Positions 55,705-64,000 of a stretch of 64,000 nt of DNA are shown piece after piece. The notes beneath the pieces are model-generated. The model saw only the letters and a program-made list of their open reading frames with translations. It made no database searches and was not told where the DNA came from. The DNA is from Grammothele lineata (lineage: Eukaryota; Basidiomycota; Agaricomycetes; Polyporales; Polyporaceae). Where the stretch lies: positions 334,023 through 398,022 of the forward strand of contig NDFF03000050.1 of NCBI GenBank assembly GCA_002150815.3, written 5' to 3'. Each line of letters begins with the position of its first letter. Position 1 is the first letter of the stretch. A program made the translations under genes and the position numbers.

Positions 55705-57578
55705 CTATGGCCCTGAAGACGCAGAAGGGAGGAGCGCGTTCAACTCCTCACCTGCAGGCATCCTCTTGGTACGCTTGCGCTTCGGCGGCGGCGCGGTCGT
55801 CGCATCCCCTGGCGCAGCATTGGGGTTGGCGTTTTGAGTCTTCTTCCTCGGCCCACGCGGTACCCCTTTGTCTGAGCGCGTCTTCCGACCGCCGCTGGCC
55901 TTCGGTACGACAAACGTCGAGCCGTCGCTGGGTGTAGTCGCGTTGAAAAAGCTGGGGGCGAGGATGGGGGCGAGGATGGGGGCGAGGATGGGAGCGGGAA
56001 CGGGGGCAGCCGGCAGCTGAGGATCAAGCGGCGCCGGCGGCAGCACACCGGGAGGTGCAGTGGCTATCCCGACCGAGTCGGAGAGCTCACCGGACGTGGA
56101 CGTGGGCAGGAGAAGGTTGTCTGAAGAAGGGCGGGACTCGGACGGCGCGGCTGCGGGCGGTGTGGAAGACGAGGGCCCGGGAAGTGCATTGATGGCCTCG
56201 GCGAGTCTTCCCTCCCGGCGTGCTTGCCATTCCTCGGGCGACAGGACCTTGAAACCGGCGACGCCACTTGTCCACGCCGCCAGGCAGATGTCGACTTCCA
56301 TCGATGTCATCGCGCTGGGGCTCTTGAACTCCGCGAGCGGCCAACCATACAGCTCGATGCCGTACTTGAGTGTGATCGAGTCGAAGTTGTTGTAGTTCAT
56401 ACGCCCCACGCGATCGCCGGTCGCTTTTTCTGTACAAAGTAACTTCAGACTCGATGCCCCATCATAGCGAAGAAGAATTTGAATAAGATACTCACTGAGT
56501 TGAGCAAGGATCAAGCCCGCGAGCTTGCCCTTCCTGTCAAGCGTGTCCTCTAGGTGCTTGTTGACGACACCTACTCGAGGTCCAGTGAGCAGCTGTCGAG
56601 CCTGCCCAAGCAGTCGAGAGGGGACGTACCTTTCAAACCCGAGACGCAGTGACCCTCCAATCGGAGCGCCAGCTGGAGGAGGGTCGAATTTCCGGCCAAG
56701 GAGGCTTCTACAAATTCACGGACGTGGGGTGCGCTGTAGTGAACAGAAGGGCCGCCGTATGCATCAACGTCCCCCCGGCAGGTGATGAACACACACTCCG
56801 TGCCGGTCCGATGGCGTAGCCTCTTCAGCTGTCAAATAGAGTGTCAGTGTGGGCACACACGATACGAAATGAGAACAAACGTACCTCCTCCGTGATCTTC
56901 TCAACCGTGATGCGAGCGTCCTGGAAGCCCGCCAGCGGTACGTTATGGATGGCCTCGAGGCGGTTCTTGTTACGCGCTCGGAGCTCCTCCACCCTCTCCG
57001 CAGTAACGGTGTGTTGCTCCTCCTCGGACATGGTCTTCCATTTGGCGCTGATTTCTTTCATGAGTCCTTGCCTGGAGACCTTGTGCCGGTGAGCCTCCGA
57101 CCCCTCTTCTGCCTGGAGAGCTACCGGACGGGGGCCATCAGCCGTGCATGACAGCGTGAGATCGAGAAGCCAACTCACCATTGTTGTGCTTCTCAACTTC
57201 CAGGCTGATGAAGGCTTGCCACTCGTTGGTCTCACGCTTCGAGGTCTTCATGGTGCATCGCCTAAGGATGAGACGGTAGTAATATTGCGCGGAGTGCTCC
57301 GGATAGTCGGCGTGGATTGCTTCCGCCAGCTTCCAGACCGCGTCGCGTGCGTCAGCGAGCCTTCCGAGCAGGGTGGTCTTCTTCTCAGCGCGTGCTCTCG
57401 CACGGTCGGCCTTCTCCTCGGGGGTGGGCTTGATGACATTCCGGCGAGATCTCCAGGGCACCCGAGCATGGGTTTTCTTGCGGACATCTTCGCGTAACCG
57501 TTGAATTCCCTGGCCGCCGGAAACGTAAGGCATCGCGAGAAGCAGGGGGTATAGGGAAGTTTGGGCAGCTGCCAGCAC
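55705..57578 (-). CDS. KDZ-element cargo protein 2
   Basis: Several exons. Residues from 57530 give a basic helical region (A-E-K-K-T, W-K-L-A-E-A) and Y-Y-Y-R-L-I-L. Next come W-K-T-M-S-E-E-E and H-N-V-P-L-A-G-F-Q-D-A-R-I-T-V-E (56900-57070), F-I-T-C-R-G-D-V-D-A-Y near 56780, and finally N-N-F-D-S-I-T-L-K-Y-G-I and G-W-P-L-A-E-F-K-S-P-S (56300-56410). These blocks recur in mushroom proteins of unknown function. The C-terminus is Pro-rich with a basic K-K-R-K-R-T-K type patch (nuclear signal candidate). Exon ends near 56850 and 56600 and the final splice near 55755 are approximate. Confidence 0.65.
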
Positions 57579-57710
57579 CAGGTTCCCAGACCTAGGCTTC
57601 GTGCGTGAGACTTGCCTACACTGTCAACAACCTCACGTGACCTCACACAACAATTTAGCAAGGGTTCAGCCAGAGAAAACCATAGATTCATTTAAAGATG
57701 CTAATACATA

Positions 57711-59393
57711 CTACGGAATAGATATACCACGAAGTAAGTTCAGGAGAGGCTGCAAGTCAATCAGTTCGAAAAGCTCGTCTGCGTCATCGTGCTCCCATTC
57801 CAACACGTGGTGGAGAACGTTCGCGAAAAGAACCTTCTCCGCAGTGAACAGGCGGGCGCGCAGGATGTCGAGGAAATCGGCATCCGAAGCCCACCGCCCA
57901 CGGAGAAAATTGTCGGCGGCCACGCCGAGTGTGAATGGCACACGAACGGAGGGGTCCTGCAATGCGAGAGGCGAGACGAAGCTGCGCAAGGGCGCTTCGT
58001 CCTCAGGCAAGTTCCCTGGCACCGGGAAGCGTGCAGCTGTCGTGAAATTCAGCAAATACGTCACACGTATCGACAAATTTAATCAATACTCACGAAGAGC
58101 GCGCCATGCGGGCGTCGGGAGCTTGACTGGAGAACGACGTCCGGTGTTGTCAGCGACAGGGGGCGCGCCGTGCACAGACCCAGTCGACATGACCGACGCG
58201 GTGGAGGCGGACAGCGTGTGCATAGCGGCATCCGCAAATCCGGCCGTCGACACAGATATCGCCGCCGCCGCCGCAGTTGCTTTCGCGAACGGGCCATGGT
58301 TGGACGGGGTCGGTCCCTGCGCGTTGAGCGCGGACTGCGCGGGGGCACGCTTTATCGGCGACGCACTGCGACTGATGCGCTTGGTTGTCGACGCGGCCTT
58401 CGAGGTGCTCCGGGTGGATGGCGGATCGACGGGAAATGGGTTGGGGGCGGGGCGAGCGACGATGCTCCAGGACCCATCGGTCCGCCCCTCGCGAGGCGCC
58501 TTATCAGGGGAGGCGCGTCGGCTAAGAGGTTCGGGGCGAGAGGCGGGAGCGACGAGCGGGCTCGCAGCGTCTCCCGATGGGCCTGTAGGGATCGGGGCAC
58601 TCACAAAGGGGGACGACGAAGTGGACGACGAGGACGATATCGAGATGGGAGAGGGCGGGGAACCTTCGAGGGACGGCTCACTGTTCACGGACGAGATGAC
58701 CGTCTCAGTCTCCGTGTCACAGCCGTTGTGCGGGGGCTTCTCGATCATGAAGAGGAGGGCCTCGCGGAAGGTGCTGCAGCACTTGAGATCGGGATGGAGG
58801 CCCTCAGGTTGGTCGCTTATCTCGCTCCTACGGACCTCGTAGGTACAAAGAAAACAAGCAATCGAGAACGACGTACCACTTGAAATTAACCCAGATCCCC
58901 ATGTCCCTCCCGTACCTCACAGCATAGAACCGCCGATAATGGAGGAGGCCGTCCCGGATCGGCCGCGCCTTGTCGAAGTGGTGCAGGAGGGCGCCATAGT
59001 CGCGGGAACCGATGCGCAAGAGCTGATGGTTGAGGGTGTCCACAGTGTTCGCGTCGCGAGCAAGCTTGCAGATAACGATGATGGGAAGAAGAAGGTCCTC
59101 CGGGCTCGTGAGTGGTGGGCTGCACGAAGGGCGTTAGGAAGGAGCGGGTCATGAGAGGGGAGATTGGCGGCATACCGAAGCCCGATGTGAACCTTTGCGT
59201 TCGCCCGGTCATCTCCGCCTAGAACGACGTAATAGCGGCAGCTATTATCGGCGGGGGAAGCAACTTGCGTCATAGAGGCGAAGCGGGCGAGGCGGGCGAG
59301 CAGAAGCGGACGAGCAGAGGAGGAGCTTGCGAAGAGATCGAAGCCAAGATACGGACTCGGATGAGCGCCCGGTATGAACGCATCCGAAAGCAC
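57711..59393 (-). CDS. KDZ-element cargo protein 1
   Basis: The first exon includes R-Y-Y-V-V-L-G-G-D-D. After an intron, a second exon gives V-I-C-K-L-A-R-D-A-N-T, L-H-H-F and I-W-V-N-F-K-W. A third (58083-58830) is a long Ser/Pro-rich, apparently disordered region. A last exon (57711-58040) has W-E-H-D-D-A-D-E-L-F and ends at 57711. Introns near 58855 and 58045 have GTACGT and GTGAGT donors. Unknown function; it lies between the transposase and cargo 2 on the same strand, so the three may share control. The start codon is uncertain. Confidence 0.62.
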
Positions 59394-59732
59394 AGCGCCG
59401 CAACCCTTGCAGACATCTATTCGCTTCCTCTCATCCTTACTGCGCTTCTACACTCTAGATATATCGTAGATTAGGGTAGTAATAGTGTCTACTCAATACA
59501 AATGATGTTTACTCATCTCTACCCTCACTCCGCAACTCGTGCCCCGCGCGCTGCGAGTTTGTGGGGCTGCGAACGGATCTGAATCGATGCACACAACAGC
59601 GCTCCCAACCTGCATTTCGCGATCACACTGTGAGTTCCTGCCCGTCCGCCCGCGCTTTTGCTCTCAATGTCTTCGCAATGTATGTATTATAGCCTGCGCA
59701 TGTTATACTATAGTAATAGCATCTAACGTGTA

Positions 59733-62700
59733 TCACATATGGTTCGTAACATCTGCTAAATGCTCGAAGAGCAGGGAGACCTCACCCATGCGCTCCTCCT
59801 CGATATCCTCCCAATCGTCCTCGTCCTCGTCGTCAGGCACATCCGATACCTGAGCTACTGGTGTAGGGAGAGGTCCCTCGGGCACCGCCTCGTCCGCGCG
59901 ATCACGAGTCGCGTTGTTCTCCGGGGTGGGTCCGGATACCTGAACATCTTCTTCCATAGGGGACTGCGGCGGCGACTGCTGTATCTCCGCCTGATCCTCA
60001 CCCTCTCGCGGCTGCTGTCCGGCATCCTCCGTCGGTACCTTGGGAGGCGCGCGATCACGCGGAGGGCCGGCGTGCGTTCCGGGGACCTTGACACCATCGT
60101 ACCCTGGTAGAGAGAAGAGACGGCGTAGGTGCCCCAAGATGGTGGCGTTGGCAGCGCGCCGCCACGAACACCACTCGTTGAAGATCTCGTAAAACGGATC
60201 GCCCTCCACCTGCATCTCCTTGAGTACCATGGTAAATAAAATCTCTTCGTCCCGGATGGACGTATGCACACGCGATGCCTCGCGATGGACGCGCCCAAGC
60301 TCCTCGCGCGAGCGGTCGATGCGGCGCGAGGCGCGGATCGCCTCGCGCACAAGTGGTTGCGCCCACCGCTTTTGCAGAACGTCATCCCGCATGTCCTGTA
60401 AGAGTGTAAACTCTTCTAAGAAGCTATAGTGCGAGACTTCCGACCAGTCGAGCGTCTCGCGCGGAGGATTGAGAGCAAGGGCTGCCTTGTTGTATGCGTT
60501 CACGGCGGCACGGATTGCCTTGCTGCGTTTTTGAAGACTTTTGGCGATATGCGTGCGCACGCGATAAGCTCCATATACGAGCGCCGGTTAGCTAGAGCAC
60601 ACGCAATCAATACTATTCCACGCACCAGTCTTGGCGAGGTTCATGTGATGTAGCTCGAGAAGCCGCTTGACCACGAGGCTTTGAAGCGTGCGCAGCTTCT
60701 CTTGGTACTCGGTGGTGGCGATATACTTGACGCTCTCTTGGTATTCAGGATCGGTGGGCCCCCATCGCCGGGTAATGCCCATGGCGAGCTCCAGCTGGAT
60801 GACTTCGGTCGTGAGGCGCTTGACGGTCTCTTGGAGGGCGCGGCGTTTCGTCTCTAGCTTCCGCGTGGCGGAGAGATCGACGTCATAGGTGGTAGGGCCG
60901 GATGTCGGAGGCGTCCATTGATAATTGACCGGTACCGTGCCGCGGAAGCGGGCCGACGTCGACTGAAGATCGTCCCTAGATCAGGAGTCAGCAATAGTCA
61001 CCGGGACTGGGGCGGATGAAATCATACTCGGCGGCCCGAAGCTCCTGGAGCGCCCTGACATAAGCCACCGCATGGGCATCTCGGGGATCCTCTTGCCCAA
61101 GGGTCGCAAGCACGGCGCGTTCGTCACGAGCGATTTCGTGTAGCTGAGGAAGCGTGAGCTTCAGCGTGGCGAGCGATTCTTCAAGGGCAGGCTCCAATTC
61201 TTCAAGTATAGCGAGCGCCTGCCGATAGTTGTTGTAGAGGAAGAGGCCGAGGTTACAATACTTGTCGTGATCCCAATGTTTGAAGTAGAGATCGATCAAC
61301 GCGTGGCGACGATAAGCCGAGGCGTACCGGATCACCGGCGCCAGCTGGTTGGAAGCGCTGAAAATGCGTTCGAGAGTCTCCAGATCTTCTAGACCCATGC
61401 CTACTATGACGTTCGGATGGTTTTCGAGCTGACATGTGTATCCGTGAGAGTATCCGTGGAACGCGTTGACACACACGCGAGAGCCGCGCTTCTTGAACTC
61501 GGCTCCGAGGGAGCTTTTCTCGAGGGTTGTTTTGAAGCTGCACCCGATATCGAAGCCGAGTAAGATCTTCTCCACGATCTCTTCCATCACCTTGGCAGTA
61601 ATCGAGATCGGGTATTTCGCGCTACGGAGCAATGTCATCATCATGAATCTCAGATAAGGGGCAAGACTTACAGTTCACCACTCTTCACCATGTCCACCAA
61701 CCACAGGATGAACCCGTGGGGGCACGCTGCAACAAAAACTCCTGTCTCGTCGAATATCGCCCAGGTACGCTTCTTCTCATCCGCCGCTGCGGCCTTCCAG
61801 TTGGAGGCACAAGGGGACACCTCGGGCGCGCCATCGGTCGGGTCGCCCTCGGCGTTCTCATCCGGCGGCTCATTGTCGCTGACGTCACCGTCCTCGGCCT
61901 CCGGCACAGCAACGTGGGGTTGTCCCTGCCGCCCTTTGACTTCGTTGGCGAACTTGTCAACATAGTCGCGAGGGAGGATATAGTCGCTGCTAAACATGCG
62001 CGTGTCTCCAAGTTGCCGGTTGCCGACAGGCGCCATTCGTTTGAGAGAGTTGTTGCCGTCCATTACAATCATGCGCGCGAAGACGGGAGCCGTCTCCCCC
62101 TCCACCTAAATGCTAATTAGCCGAGATGACGTCGAGCGATCGGCACCGGGCGCAAACCTTGTACGAGCATGCGGGGCAGCTGTGCTTGGCGCGCCAATTC
62201 TTCTCATCGCGCCCGAGCGACGCGGCGACCTTCTGGTCGATCATCTGCCAGATGGTCAGGTACACATCAAAGGCATCTGCAATGACCTTGCGATAACGGC
62301 GCTGATAAGAAACCTGGGGGAAATCGTGAGGAGTTGTACATCGTTATGTGAGAGTAGTGTGTTACCGTATACTTGTTACAAACCAACTTCGTGAAAGCTT
62401 CGACACTGAAAGACGGCTTGACAATCTTGAGCTGCCGGAACCATTCCATTGTGTCCAAGGCAACGACAAGCGTGGGGGCATCGGGGCTTGGAGGTAGATA
62501 GCCGGCGAGAATAATCGCCTCGGCAGTTCGTTGATCGGCACGGCGGCGGATGCGGACCGTGGTGGCGAGTGAGTCGACATCAAGGCACTCCACATCAAAA
62601 TCATACTCCGAGGGCTCCGGGGACGTTTGATCTGAGCGGTGCTTGTTATGCCTCCAGGCGATGTATGCCTCAACTACTTGTGGAAGCAGAGCTTGCCATC

Positions 62701-63258
62701 TGGCATCCATAGCGTCAATGCGCATTTTCCAGGTGCGCGTATCTTTGTATTTCCTGTAGTTCGGACTACGGGCAGCCACGTGAGTGGCCGATTAGATGGC
62801 GCCTTCCGCGTGATAGCACTCACCGTGAATCGAGAAGATCTCGGAGCGCGTGCGCCACGGAGTCTTCCGGGGAGCCCGTATCCACGCCTAGATCATGATC
62901 CCCAGAGCTATCGATGTCCATGGGAGTATAGACAGGAGCCTTGGGGTCGTCGACGACAACTGCTGCCTTCTCCCCTCTCATCTCGGCGAACCCGCGACGT
63001 TGCTCCAAGGACATGCCTGCGACCGGCCCGGGATGAGCGGCTCATTCAGGGCGGTCACGGATCACACGACTTACCCGCGCGAAGGCGCTCGAGAGCTTCT
63101 TGGGCGCGCTTCTTGTCGGCTGCAATGGCCTTCGGGCCGTACATCTTCTTCTGCGGTGGCCTGGGCCTATTGCCGCCACTGGGAGCTTTGCTCTTCGTAG
63201 CGCCAGGCCCAGGTTCGGGCTCGAAAACCTTCACCTTGCGCGCGAGAGTCTTGGGCAT
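59733..63258 (-). CDS. KDZ transposase, apparently intact
   Basis: About nine exons and roughly 1000 aa. The N-terminus is basic (from 63258). Later exons give C-P-A-C-S-Y-K and V-M-D-G-N-N-S-L-K-R (62060-62180), then N-W-K-A-A and F-D-E-T-G-V-F-V-A-A-C-P-H-G (61740-61810). The exon at 60988-61644 carries G-F-D-I-G-C, H-G-Y-S-H-G-Y-T-C-Q, G-L-E-D-L-E-T-L-E-R and Y-N-N-Y-R-Q-A-L. Helical regions at 60590-60970 and 59733-60560 follow, ending in an acidic tail. These motifs are diagnostic for Kyakuja-Dileera-Zisupton transposases, which cut and paste DNA. No stop or frameshift was seen, so this copy may be active or recently so. Confidence 0.88.
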
Positions 63259-63651
63259 TTTCAGTGGAGATGGAGAATATGATGAGGGTACAGAGTAAAG
63301 GAAGATTGTACAACGATAACAGATTGCTGGGCTGGACTAATCATCATAGCTTACCCGGCGAGCTTGAAAGAATAGTGCCCGTCACAGTGAATGCCAGATA
63401 CAACGTGCAATAATCATTGTAAGCGTTGCTACAATATTCATTGAACAGATGTATCGCGATCGTAGATAATCAGGCGGCGAGTAGCTGATCGGCCGAGATG
63501 CCGATGGGTTAGATGAGGCCTGATGAGGCACGTGCGTTACCGCCCTCTCCCCGCTCCCAGAACGCACCATCCAGCAGCTGTTGGCCCTTCCATGCCACCA
63601 GACCTAGCACTCCTCCTACTGCGAGAGTAAAGCGAGGGCGCGGGGAGAGAC

Positions 63652-64000
63652 CGGCGGGGGGGCGCGGGGAGCGCGGAGGGTAGTCCGACGCGCGCGGAGG
63701 TGGGGACTTGCCGACCGCGGGCTCCCGCCGGCGCCTCTTGGCCCCGCGCGTGCGGAACGCGTCGCCCTTCCTCCCCTGACGTTACGTTGCAGATATGTAC
63801 CTAAGTGAAGGCGAAATGTTAGCTGGTTCGGTAACGCAAAAAGAACGGAGGGAAACGATGAAGAGAGGAGGGAGATAGCGCGCTCGCTGCCCGACACAGC
63901 GAGCGCGGGGGGGCGCGGGCGGGGAGCGCGGGGGCGGGGCGATGGGCGCGGGGGCGCGGGCGCGGGATGCGGGAAACCTCGGAATCGGAACGCCTCGTGA
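63652..64000 (-). repeat. Right terminal inverted repeat of KDZ transposon (cut by window end)
   Basis: Reverse complement of 55066-55414, same 349-bp length with no indel found. The inner boundary is at 63652; the outer end lies beyond base 64000. It begins about 390 bp upstream of the transposase start, so it may include promoter sequence. Confidence 0.92.

Larger units (their letters stand above)
54970..64000 (-). mobile_element. KDZ-superfamily DNA transposon with two cargo genes
   Basis: Long inverted repeats at both ends enclose three minus-strand, intron-containing genes: an apparently intact transposase at the right and two basidiomycete cargo genes at the left. Length is at least 8.9 kb. 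The left outer boundary is uncertain and the right one is past the window, so the target duplication (about 8 bp expected for this superfamily) could not be checked. Confidence 0.85.

Noticed and set aside
57601..58842. 413-codon plus-strand open frame
   Set aside because: It is antisense to cargo gene 1 exons that have proper splice sites. It owes its openness to GC-rich Ser/Pro codons on the other strand and has no domain.
1..64000. CRISPR array, rRNA operon, bacterial operon structure
   Set aside because: No spaced identical repeats and no rRNA-like conserved blocks. Genes carry spliceosomal introns, so the source is eukaryotic.

Overview
The window comes from a basidiomycete fungus, most likely an Agaricomycete. 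The evidence is: very short introns (about 48-70 nt) with GTNNGY donors and CTNAY branch sites; genes of the Basidiomycota-rich DUF6534 membrane-protein family; KDZ-superfamily DNA transposons with their usual cargo genes; a Ty3/gypsy element with a chromodomain integrase; and fungal Mediator subunit 25 and PITH-domain genes. No species is claimed. Most real genes are cut into exons so small that simple ORF calling misses them. I reconstructed them by hand from splice signals, phase and paralogue comparison.

1-6.8 kb: a tandemly duplicated small coding segment (1-0.8 kb), then about 6 kb with nothing I can name. 7.06-10.09 kb: an intact 16-exon gene (671 aa) that starts with an MLKL-like four-helix domain and continues into a kinase-N-lobe-like and an unknown C-terminal region. 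A paralogous tail lies at 11.7-12.0 kb. 12.36-13.17 kb: a 5'-truncated RanBPM-type CRA fragment with a nonsense codon, next to a decayed period-10 minisatellite (13.20-13.33 kb).

13.6-30.5 kb: an array of membrane-protein genes from two families. DUF6534: one truncated copy (13.7-14.8, -) and three intact copies (17.4-19.7 +; 20.7-23.0 -; 28.2-30.5 -). Seven-TM family: one remnant (15.0-15.6, -) and two intact genes (24.1-25.2 -; 26.4-27.9 +). 31.6-37.3 kb: housekeeping genes, Mediator MED25 (999 aa) and PITHD1 (215 aa). 37.7-43.2 kb: two more DUF6534 genes in tandem; an LTR inserted in exon 19 cuts off the C-terminus of the second.

43.2-49.5 kb: a decayed Ty3/gypsy element on the minus strand (3' LTR, an extra ORF, chromodomain integrase, PR-RT-RNaseH, 5'-truncated gag with a -1 slippery site), its 3' LTR facing an inverted LTR copy. 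49.5-54.5 kb: AT-rich palindromes, a 5'-truncated CxC2-type KDZ transposase and non-coding repeats. 55.0-64.0 kb: an apparently complete KDZ transposon with inverted repeats of at least 349 bp, an intact transposase and two cargo genes. The right end continues beyond the window.

Taken together, a dynamic membrane-protein/transposon region surrounds two conserved single-copy genes. I saw no CRISPR array, no rRNA and no convincing functional tRNA.
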